Below are positions 1-6,279 of a stretch of 11,562 nucleotides of DNA, piece by piece (positions within the stretch are counted from its first letter, which is position 1; each line of letters opens with the position of its first letter). The notes beneath the pieces were generated by a model. The model was given only the letters and a program-made list of their open reading frames with translations. It was not told the DNA's origin and ran no database searches. The stretch comes from Betaproteobacteria bacterium (lineage in GTDB: Bacteria; Pseudomonadota; Gammaproteobacteria; Burkholderiales; SG8-39). The stretch lies in assembly GCA_029865405.1 (NCBI GenBank), contig JAOUGZ010000043.1, forward strand, positions 1 through 11,562, written 5' to 3'. A program made the translations under genes and the position numbers.

Positions 1-272
1 CCGGCGTTGGCGATGACGCGGTGCTCCTGCAGCAGGCGGTTGATCTGCAGGCGCAGCGACGGGTCGCGCGCCGCCATGCGCTCGAAGGCCACGTCCTCGC
101 GCGGATGGTGCGCGGTGTCGGAGTACGTGCGCAGCCACTGCACGATGTCGTGCATGCGGTCGTAGTCGGGCGACTCGCCCGCGTGGAAGCGCGCCACGTC
201 CTGGTCGAGGACGTCGAGCAGCCGCGCGAAACGCACGTGGTCTGCGTGCCAGGCAGCGATGGGATCCACCAT
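1..272 (-). CDS. Hemerythrin HHE-domain protein (5' part; continues off the left edge)
   Basis: Reading leftwards from an ATG at 272-270 gives 90 residues beginning MVDPIAAWHADH, cut by the window edge. The pattern matches a hemerythrin HHE cation-binding domain: His12 in an N-terminal helix, His41, then the HHPRED motif (His55, His56, Glu59), then Glu83-His84 in a later helix. In this family such residues bind a non-haem di-iron centre that holds O2, senses redox or handles iron. Which of these applies cannot be told from a partial sequence. The ATG has no clear Shine-Dalgarno sequence before it. The gene is divergent from the Fe-S protein gene, and an FNR-type palindrome lies 35 bases upstream of the start. 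Family call fairly sure; exact start less so. Confidence 0.8.
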   Translation of the reverse strand, partial: MVDPIAAWHADHVRFARLLDVLDQDVARFHAGESPDYDRMHDIVQWLRTYSDTAHHPREDVAFERMAARDPSLRLQINRLLQEHRVIANA

Positions 273-306
273 GCAGCCAATCTCACACCCGGGCGCGCGG
301 CTGCAG

Positions 307-320
307 TTGATCTAGGTCAA
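307..320. promoter_or_regulatory. FNR/ANR-type binding site
   Basis: TTGATCTAGGTCAA matches the FNR/ANR consensus TTGAT-N4-ATCAA at 9 of 10 defined positions, with G for A at the first base of the right half. It lies between the divergent hemerythrin and Fe-S genes. If used as a class II site (centre at -41.5), transcription to the right would start near 355 and to the left near 272. Both neighbours encode redox or oxygen-related proteins, which fits control by an FNR-family regulator. Binding is inferred and not shown. Confidence 0.6.
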
Positions 321-433
321 GCACACAACGTGCGCAGCGCCATTGAGCCGCGCAATGGCCCGCATCGCGCATTTCGATTGGAGCGTTGCGGCGCGGCGAC
401 GTATCCTCCTGTAATTCGCACGAGGAAGGCACC

Positions 434-1768
434 ATGACCGTCCGCGAAGGCAGCCTCGAGGCCCCGACCCGCCACCCGCTCGACTGGCGCAGCGCCGAGT
501 TCTACGACGAGCAAAGGCTCGACGCCGAGCTCGAGCGCGTCTTCGACATCTGCCACGGCTGCCGGCGCTGCGTCAACCTGTGCACCGCATTCCCGACGCT
601 CTTTGACCTGGTCGACGAGTCGAAGACGATGGAGGTCGACGGCGTCGCCAAGGGCGACTTCTGGAAGGTCGTCGACCAGTGCTACCTCTGCGACATGTGC
701 TACATGACCAAGTGCCCCTACGTGCCGCCGCACGCCTGGAACGTCGACTTCCCGCACCTCATGCTGCGCGCCAAGGCGGTGAAGTTCCGCCGCCACGGCG
801 CCGGCCTGCGCGATCGGCTGCTCTCCGCCACCGATGCGATGGGCAAGCTCGCGGCGATCCCGGTGGTGGCGCAGGCGGTGAATGCGGTGAACAAGGTCGG
901 CGTCGCGCGCGCCCTCATGGAAAGGACGCTCGGCGTGCACCGCGAGCGCCAGCTCCCCGACTACGCGAGCCGCAAGTTCCGCGCCGCCGCCGCGCCGAGC
1001 CGCGCCAGCGCCGTGAAGGACGGCAAGAACACCCCCGGCAAGGTCGCGATCTTCTCGACCTGCTACGTGAACTACAACGAGCCGGGCATGGGCCACGACC
1101 TGCTCGCGCTGCTAGAGCACAACGAGGTGCCTTACGTGCTGGTCGAGAAAGAGGCCTGCTGCGGCATGCCCAAGCTCGAGCTCGGCGACCTCGAGGCGGT
1201 GGCAAAGCTGAAAGAATTCAACATCCCGCCGCTCGCGCGCCTGGCGCGCGAGGGCTACGCCATCCTCACGCCGATCCCCTCCTGCACGCTCATGTACAAG
1301 CAGGAGCTGCCGCTCATGTTCCCGGACGACGCGGAAGTGAAGGCGGTGCAGGAGGCGATGTTCGATCCCTTCGAGTACTTCGTCATGCGCGCGAAGGACG
1401 GCCTGCTGAAGAAGGACTTCAAGGAAAAGCTCGGCAAGGTCTCGTACCACATCCCCTGCCATTCGCGCGTGCAGAACATGGGGCAGAAGACGCGCGAGAT
1501 GCTGGCGATGGTGCCCGGCACCGAACTGACGACGGTCGAGCGCTGCGCCGGGCACGACGGCACCTGGGGCGTGAAGCGCGAGTACTTCGACAATTCGATG
1601 AAGATCGGCCGCCCGGTGTTCCGCCAGATGGCCGAGCCCGGCCCGGACTACATCAGCTCCGATTGCCCGATCGCCGCGCGCCACATCCTGCAGGGCATGG
1701 GCGAGGAGGCGCCGGGCGCGATCAAGGCGCATCCGCTGACGCTGCTCAGGAAGGCGTACGGCATTTAG
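434..1768 (+). CDS. (4Fe-4S) heterodisulfide reductase-/GlpC-related Fe-S protein
   Basis: A 444-aa cytoplasmic protein that probably moves electrons through two Fe-S clusters; its partner and substrate are unknown. Start ATG 434 is chosen because AGGAAGG (423-429) sits 4 bases upstream; a TTG at 386 opens the same frame without such a site. Near the N-terminus are two ferredoxin-like motifs: Cys40, 43, 46, 50 and Cys83, 86, 89, 94 followed by Pro. The second has four residues before its last Cys instead of the usual three. The C-terminal half carries two cysteine-rich CCG-type regions as in HdrB and GlpC: Cys210 with Cys242-Cys243-Gly, and Cys342 with Cys371-Ala-Gly-His. The second lacks the canonical double Cys, which I recall as normal for this GlpC-like subfamily. 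No flavin or membrane subunit lies next to it. Relatives often sit near rubrerythrin; here a hemerythrin gene is divergent. Confidence 0.85.
   Translation: MTVREGSLEAPTRHPLDWRSAEFYDEQRLDAELERVFDICHGCRRCVNLCTAFPTLFDLVDESKTMEVDGVAKGDFWKVVDQCYLCDMCYMTKCPYVPPHAWNVDFPHLMLRAKAVKFRRHGAGLRDRLLSATDAMGKLAAIPVVAQAVNAVNKVGVARALMERTLGVHRERQLPDYASRKFRAAAAPSRASAVKDGKNTPGKVAIFSTCYVNYNEPGMGHDLLALLEHNEVPYVLVEKEACCGMPKLELGDLEAVAKLKEFNIPPLARLAREGYAILTPIPSCTLMYKQELPLMFPDDAEVKAVQEAMFDPFEYFVMRAKDGLLKKDFKEKLGKVSYHIPCHSRVQNMGQKTREMLAMVPGTELTTVERCAGHDGTWGVKREYFDNSMKIGRPVFRQMAEPGPDYISSDCPIAARHILQGMGEEAPGAIKAHPLTLLRKAYGI
1748..1754 (+). promoter_or_regulatory. Shine-Dalgarno-like site inside the end of the Fe-S gene
   Basis: AGGAAGG lies 9 bases before codon 1764-1766 of the phosphoesterase frame. 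It is the same heptamer that precedes the Fe-S gene's own start. It supports translation of the downstream lipoprotein beginning around 1764, although that codon is TTT and not a normal start codon. Confidence 0.45.
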
Positions 1769-1841
1769 GCTTGTCCTGGTCGCGCTCCTCGCCGGCTGCG
1801 CGCAGCTCACGCCGCTGCCCGCCGGCGAGCTCGCCTTCGGC

Positions 1842-2585
1842 GTGCTTGGCGACGTGCCCTACTCCCGGTCCGAGATCCAGGAGCTCGACGGCTTCATCGC
1901 GCGCATGAACGCGCAGCCGCTCGCCTTCGTCGTGCACGTCGGCGACATCGGCACGAGCGCGAAGACGCAGGGCTGCAGCAACGCGTGGATCGAAGCGCGC
2001 CGCACGCAGTTCGCGCGCATCCGCCATCCCTTCGTGCTGCTGCCCGGCGACAACGAATGGACCGATTGCGCCAGGCACGGCATGGACCCGAAGGCGCGGC
2101 TGGCGCGCTGGCGAGAGCTGTTCTGCGTCGACGTCCCGGGCCTCGCGCTCGAGCGCCAGCCCGGGCACTGCGAGAACCTGCGCTGGGACGCGGGCGGCAT
2201 GGCCTTCATCGGCCTGAACGTCCCGGGCGGCGGCGACCCGGACCTCGGCGACGCGCGCATGGCGGCGACGCTCGAGTGGCTGGACGAGAGCCTCGCGTGG
2301 GCCGAGTCGCGGCGCGCGCGGACGATCTTCGTGTTCATGCACGCCGACCCGCGCTTCGAGCGCGTCGGCACGAAAGATGCCTACGCGCGCCTGCGCGCGG
2401 TGCTGCGCACCCATGCCGCGTGGTACGCCGATCGCCTCGTGCTGGTGCACGGCGACCTGCACACGTACCGCGACGACCGCCCGCTCCCGGGGCTGCGGCG
2501 CATCGAGGTCTGGGGCTCGCCGATCGTGTCGTGGCTGCGGATCGACGCAGGCGGCGCGCACCCGCGCGTGGACGCGGACTGGTAG
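1842..2585 (+). CDS. Calcineurin-like metallophosphoesterase, probable lipoprotein with unclear start
   Basis: GTG 1842 is the first canonical start (247 aa), but the real protein very likely begins further left. The frame is open from 1740, and codons 1767-1802 read RLVLVALLAGCA, a lipoprotein signal with lipobox LAGC (Cys at 1797-1799). No ATG, GTG or TTG precedes it in frame. Metallophosphoesterase motifs, numbered from 1842, are GDVPYS (Asp4), HVGDIG (Asp35), PGDNEW (Asp70, Asn71), FMHAD (His167) and HGDLH (His203, His207). These should hold a two-metal centre that cleaves phosphoesters; the substrate is unknown. GDNE and HGDLH replace the commoner GNHE and GHxH. Starting at 1842 would cut into the first beta strand (LAFGVLGD) and has no ribosome site. 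The gene follows the Fe-S gene directly and is convergent with the transferase gene. Family call good; start unresolved. Confidence 0.75.
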   Translation: MLGDVPYSRSEIQELDGFIARMNAQPLAFVVHVGDIGTSAKTQGCSNAWIEARRTQFARIRHPFVLLPGDNEWTDCARHGMDPKARLARWRELFCVDVPGLALERQPGHCENLRWDAGGMAFIGLNVPGGGDPDLGDARMAATLEWLDESLAWAESRRARTIFVFMHADPRFERVGTKDAYARLRAVLRTHAAWYADRLVLVHGDLHTYRDDRPLPGLRRIEVWGSPIVSWLRIDAGGAHPRVDADW

Positions 2586-2601
2586 GTACGCCGGAAAGCA
2601 A

Positions 2602-2623
2602 ACGCCCCGGTCTCCCGGGGCGT
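2602..2623 (-). terminator. Rho-independent-type hairpin between convergent genes
   Basis: ACGCCCCGG, loop TCTC, then CCGGGGCGT form a perfect 9-bp GC-rich stem. On the minus strand the stem is followed by TTGCTTT (2601-2595), a broken T tract. It therefore best terminates the gamma-glutamyltransferase transcript, whose stop lies about 27 bases before it. On the plus strand the hairpin sits 16 bases after the phosphoesterase stop but lacks a T tract, so termination there would be weaker. Confidence 0.75.
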
Positions 2624-2649
2624 CCGCTCTGCGTGCCCTGGCCTACCGT

Positions 2650-4494
2650 TCAGTCGTCGTCATCGTCGTCATCGCCGCCCTTGCCGGGGGCCTTCGGCAA
2701 ACCGATGAGCCCACCTTCGCGCGTCGAATCGACCGCCCCGTATTGCTTCCCGGTCCTGAGGTCGATGAAGATGCCGTTGACGTTGCCGATGTTTCCCGGA
2801 TTGTTGACGGTATGGCCCAGGGCGCGCAGCTTGGCGATTTCCGCCTCGTCGAACCCGGCCTCGCGCGAGATCGAGTTGCCGGCGGTGGTCACCGAGATGC
2901 GCGGCGCCTCGATCGCGTCCTTGAGCGTCATGCCGTGGTCGACGAGGTTGATGAGCACGTTGTAGACCGAGTTGATGATGGTCGCGCCGCCGGGCGAGCC
3001 GAACGCGGCGATCGGCTGGTCGCCCTTGAACAGGATGGTCGGCGTCATGCTGCTGCGCGGGCGCTTGCCGCCCTGCACGTCGTTCGCCGCCGGGCCGCCG
3101 AAGCGCGGGTGCATGTTGAAGCCGAAATTGAAGTCGGTGAGCTCGTTGTTGAGCAGGAAGCCGTAGCCGGGAACCGTGATGCCGGTGCCCCACCCGGCCT
3201 CGATGGTGGTGGTGTACGAGACCACGTTGCCCCATTGGTCGACCACCGAGAAGTGCGTCGTATACCCGCCGGGATGGCTGAGCGGCTGCGCGGCGGCGAG
3301 CACGGTGCGGCCCGCGTACTTTTTCGACTCGTACAGCCACGGGTCGCCGAAGGGCACGATGCCCGGGATACGCGCCGTCAGGCTGATCAGGTCGCCGCGC
3401 TCGCGCACGTAATCGCGGTGCAGCAGGCCGCGCTTGGGCACGTCGACGAAATCCTCGTCGCCCATCCACACCGCGCGGTCGGCCCAGACGATGCGCATCG
3501 CCTCGGCCATCACGTGCAGCGTATTCGCCTTGCCGAAGCCGAAGCCCGCCGCCGCGTCGCCGATCGGGAAGCGCTCGATCATCTTCAGCGCCTGGATCAT
3601 GGTCAGCCCGCCCGAGGACGGCGGCGACATCGCCGCGATCCGGTAGCCGCGATACTCGCCCAGGGTCGGCTCGCGGATCACGATGTCGTAGTTCTTCAGG
3701 TCCTCGAGCGTCATCAGGCCGGGCTTGCCGCCGTTGGCGGTGCCTTTTTGCGCCTCGACGATCGCCGCGGCGATCTCGCCGCGGTAGAACACCTTCGGCC
3801 CTTGCGCCGCGATCAGGCGCAGCGTTTTCGCCAGATCCGGCTGCACGAGAATCTGCCCCAACTGCAGCGGTACGCCGCCGGGACGGAACACGTCGCGCGT
3901 CGCCTGGTACAAGTTCGTGCGTGACGAGGTCACGTTGCCGGCGAGGACGAAGTTCACCGGGAAGCCGTTCTCGGCTAGCTCGATCGCCGGCTGCATGACC
4001 TCGGCCAGGCGCTTGCGCCCATGGCGCTTCACCGCCGTGGCGACCACCATCAAGGTGCCCGGAACCCCGACCGCCTGCCCGCTCGTCGAGGCAGCAGTGA
4101 AACTCTGGTTGCTGCCGTCGGGGTTGGTGAAGAGCGTGGTATCGGCGCTGGCCGGGGCTTTCTCGCGGCCCTCGATGACGAAGGTCTTGCCCTTGCCCTT
4201 GGCGAGGTGGACGAGCATGAAGCCGCCGCCGCCGATGCCCGAGAACTCGGGCTCGACCACGTTCAGCGCGAACTGGATCGCCGCCGCCGCATCGATGGCG
4301 TTGCCGCCGTTGCGCAGCATCCTCGCCCCCGCCTCCGCGGCGAGCGGGTGCGAGACCGCCACGACCCCGCCTCGGAAACCGGGTTCCCCCGGGACCGCCG
4401 GTCCTGCCGCGCTCCCCCCTTGATCATGGGACGCCCAGGCGGGAGCGAAGCAGACCGCCGCGAAGCTAAGTGCCAGAAGTGTCTTGTGCCGCAT
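2650..4494 (-). CDS. ggt: Gamma-glutamyltransferase (glutathione hydrolase), periplasmic
   Basis: A 614-aa precursor that cleaves or transfers the gamma-glutamyl group of glutathione and related peptides. Start ATG 4494-4492 is chosen because GAGGAGGGG lies about 7 bases upstream on the minus strand and because it gives a clean signal peptide (MRHKTLLALS..., cleaved near Ala21). The frame is open further up to 4611 without support. In this N-terminal nucleophile family the proenzyme cuts itself before a Thr; here that is Thr412 in GGYTTHFSVVD, giving a large and a small subunit. Other expected residues are present: Arg110 in EGREKAP, Asp454 in NNELTDFN, Ser481-Ser482 in RPRSSMTPT, and Gly502-Gly503 in GSPGG. 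A stretch between Asp454 and Ser481 corresponds to the lid loop. Odd feature: the protein ends in KGG followed by seven Asp. It is divergent from gspG and convergent with the phosphoesterase. Identification is secure; the physiological substrate is not. Confidence 0.95.
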   Translation of the reverse strand: MRHKTLLALSFAAVCFAPAWASHDQGGSAAGPAVPGEPGFRGGVVAVSHPLAAEAGARMLRNGGNAIDAAAAIQFALNVVEPEFSGIGGGGFMLVHLAKGKGKTFVIEGREKAPASADTTLFTNPDGSNQSFTAASTSGQAVGVPGTLMVVATAVKRHGRKRLAEVMQPAIELAENGFPVNFVLAGNVTSSRTNLYQATRDVFRPGGVPLQLGQILVQPDLAKTLRLIAAQGPKVFYRGEIAAAIVEAQKGTANGGKPGLMTLEDLKNYDIVIREPTLGEYRGYRIAAMSPPSSGGLTMIQALKMIERFPIGDAAAGFGFGKANTLHVMAEAMRIVWADRAVWMGDEDFVDVPKRGLLHRDYVRERGDLISLTARIPGIVPFGDPWLYESKKYAGRTVLAAAQPLSHPGGYTTHFSVVDQWGNVVSYTTTIEAGWGTGITVPGYGFLLNNELTDFNFGFNMHPRFGGPAANDVQGGKRPRSSMTPTILFKGDQPIAAFGSPGGATIINSVYNVLINLVDHGMTLKDAIEAPRISVTTAGNSISREAGFDEAEIAKLRALGHTVNNPGNIGNVNGIFIDLRTGKQYGAVDSTREGGLIGLPKAPGKGGDDDDDDD

Positions 4495-4650
4495 GCGAGT
4501 CCCCTCCTCTGGGGGTATGAAAGCACCGGGCCCATGCACCATTGACGAAACATGCTCATGAATCCGGCGGGTCGACTCATTAATCCAAGTGCAGCCACCC
4601 CGTATCCGCATCCTTGGCGTATAAGATTGAGGTCTCAGGAGGAGGCAGTA
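4495..4650. promoter_or_regulatory. Divergent promoter region between ggt and gspG
   Basis: This 156-base gap separates the starts of ggt (minus) and gspG (plus) and must hold promoters for both. On the plus strand TATAAG (4620-4625) matches the -10 consensus at 5 of 6 positions and lies 26 bases before the gspG ATG. No good -35 TTGACA-like element was found at 15-19 bases spacing, so an activator or another sigma factor may be needed. No convincing minus-strand promoter was identified. Confidence 0.4.
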
Positions 4651-5088
4651 ATGGGTCTTGAAAAGACTCGGGTTTCCACCGCCTCGCGTGCATCAGGCTT
4701 TACGCTGCTCGAGTTGCTGGTCGTGGTGGTGATCATCGGCGTGCTGGCGGGTTTCGTCGCGCCGCGCTATTTCGGGCAGGTGGGCAAGTCCGAGGTCAAC
4801 GTCGCCAAGGCGCAGATCGACGCGCTGGAGAAGGCGCTCGACCAGTACCGGCTCGACGTCGGCCGCTACCCGACGAAGGAGCTCGGGCTGAAGGCGCTCG
4901 TCGAGCGCCCCGCCAACGAGCCGAAGTGGAACGGCCCCTACCTCCGGAAGGACGTGCCGCTCGATCCCTGGGGCAAGCCATACGTGTACAAGATCCCGGG
5001 CGAGAAATCCGAGATCGAGTTGCTCTCCTACGGCAAGGACGGCCAGCCCGGCGGCAGCGGCGAAGCCGCCGACATCACCAACCGGTAG
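4651..5088 (+). CDS. gspG: Type II secretion major pseudopilin GspG
   Basis: A 145-aa prepilin that should polymerise into the periplasmic pseudopilus. Start ATG 4651 follows a strong AGGAGGAGG (4637-4645); an upstream ATG at 4552 in the same frame lacks support. The class III leader is 16 residues ending in Gly16, then FTLLE, the classical prepilin peptidase site, with the conserved Glu at mature position 5 (Glu21). Residues 17-40 form the hydrophobic helix. The C-terminal part has the GspG hallmarks: RYPTKELGL, WNGPYL, DPWGKPY and the loop YGKDGQPGGSGEAADI, which corresponds to the calcium-binding loop of T2SS GspG. Length is typical. It opens the operon and is followed 6 bases later by gspF. 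No prepilin peptidase gene lies in the window, so processing must depend on one elsewhere. Confidence 0.93.
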   Translation: MGLEKTRVSTASRASGFTLLELLVVVVIIGVLAGFVAPRYFGQVGKSEVNVAKAQIDALEKALDQYRLDVGRYPTKELGLKALVERPANEPKWNGPYLRKDVPLDPWGKPYVYKIPGEKSEIELLSYGKDGQPGGSGEAADITNR

Positions 5089-5094
5089 GCGCCG

Positions 5095-6279
5095 ATGCGC
5101 TACGAGCTGAAGACGGTCGGTCCCGACGGAGCGGTCGAGGTGCTCGACTTCCAGGCGCCCGACGAGGCGACCGCGGTGCAAAGCGTCGAGGGCCGCGGCT
5201 ACACGGTGCTCAGCGTGCGCGCGCGGCGCGCGCTCGGCTGGCCCGGCGCGGACGCGCGCTTTCCCCTGGTGCTGTTCAGCCAGGAGCTGCGCGTGCTGCT
5301 CAATGCCGGGCTGCCGCTGGTCGAGTCGATCGAGACGCTGGCCGAGAAGGAGCGCGGCGCCGAAGCGCGCGCGCTGCTCGAGCGCGTGGCGGCCGGGCTG
5401 CGCGAGGGACGGCCGCTGTCGGTGGCGCTCGAGCAGTTCCCGCGCGCCTTCCCGGCGCTCTACGTCGCCACCGTGCGCGCCGCCGAGCGCAGCGGCGACC
5501 TCGCGCCTTCGCTCGCGCGTTACATCGCTTACGCCACGCAGCTCGAGGCGATCAGGAAGCGCATCGTCAACGCCTCGATCTATCCGCTGCTGCTCATCGC
5601 CGTCGGCGGCGCGGTGGGGCTGTTCCTCATGCTCTACGTGGTACCGCGCTTCGGCCACATCTACGCCGAGCGCGGCAGCGACCTGCCGCTGTTCTCGCGC
5701 CTGCTGCTCGCCTGGGGACAGGCGCTCGATCAGCACGCCATCCTGGTGCTCGCGATCCTCGCGGCGCTCGCCGCCGCCGCCGTGTCGGCGTTCCGCTCGC
5801 TGCGCCTGCGCACGGCGCTGGCCGACGCCCTGTGGCGCCTGCCCGCGGTGGGCGAGCGGCTCAAGGTCTATCAGCTCGCGCGCTTCTACCGCACCATCGG
5901 CATGCTGGTGCGCGGCGGCATGCCGCTGGTAAGTGCGCTGGAAATGGGCGCCGACCTGCTGCACCCGGTGCTGCGCGAACGCCTGCGCGCCGCGCACCGC
6001 GCGATCAGCGACGGTGGCCGGCTGTCGCAGTCGATGGACCAGGCCGGGCTCACCACGCCGGTCGCGCTGCGCATGCTCGCCGTGGGCGAACAGGGCGGCA
6101 ACATCGGCGAGATGCTGGAGCAGATCGCCGCCTTCCACGACGAGGAACTCGCGCGCTGGGTGGACTGGTTCACGCGCCTGTTCGAGCCGATCCTGATGGC
6201 GCTGATCGGCCTGGTGATCGGGGTGATCGTGATCCTCATGTACATGCCGATCTTCGAGCTGGCGGGGAGCGTGCAATGA
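5095..6279 (+). CDS. gspF: Type II secretion inner-membrane platform protein GspF
   Basis: A 394-aa polytopic membrane protein that links the ATPase to pseudopilus assembly. It has the N-terminal GspF region (MRYELKTVGPDG..., about 1-50) and two repeated T2SSF domains (about 58-180 and 262-386) with the recurring patterns SQELRVLLNAGLPL and YRTIGMLVRGGMPL, each followed by an EQGG- or ERSGD-type motif (Glu131-Asp135, Glu332-Gly335). Three hydrophobic segments lie near 162-183, 214-232 and 364-387. Length is normal for the family. The start is 6 bases after the gspG stop, and the stop overlaps the gspE start as ATGA, so translation is coupled. PilC of type IV pili is homologous; GspF is preferred because of the neighbouring GspG. 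Confidence 0.93.
   Translation: MRYELKTVGPDGAVEVLDFQAPDEATAVQSVEGRGYTVLSVRARRALGWPGADARFPLVLFSQELRVLLNAGLPLVESIETLAEKERGAEARALLERVAAGLREGRPLSVALEQFPRAFPALYVATVRAAERSGDLAPSLARYIAYATQLEAIRKRIVNASIYPLLLIAVGGAVGLFLMLYVVPRFGHIYAERGSDLPLFSRLLLAWGQALDQHAILVLAILAALAAAAVSAFRSLRLRTALADALWRLPAVGERLKVYQLARFYRTIGMLVRGGMPLVSALEMGADLLHPVLRERLRAAHRAISDGGRLSQSMDQAGLTTPVALRMLAVGEQGGNIGEMLEQIAAFHDEELARWVDWFTRLFEPILMALIGLVIGVIVILMYMPIFELAGSVQ

Noticed and set aside
378..407. Possible sigma70 promoter TTGGAG-18-TATCCT before the Fe-S gene
   Set aside because: Only 3/6 and 4/6 matches, and a start near 414 would put the FNR box at about -100, outside the usual activating positions. Too weak to annotate.
1763..1769. 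A prfB-like +1 frameshift at ATT TAG G joining the Fe-S protein to the phosphoesterase
   Set aside because: The upstream purine-rich site is too far (8 bases) for a prfB-type signal, the slip ATT to TTT pairs poorly, and a cytoplasmic Fe-S protein fused to a lipoprotein signal makes no biological sense.
4604..4640. Sigma54-type promoter before gspG (TTGGCG near 4613)
   Set aside because: No GG/GC pair with the required spacing and no TTGCA-like second element was found.
4926..6275. Extension of the gspE frame upstream through gspG and gspF
   Set aside because: The translation before 6276 is Arg/Ala-rich noise in the wrong frame of two well-supported genes; ATG 6276 has a ribosome site and an ATGA overlap.
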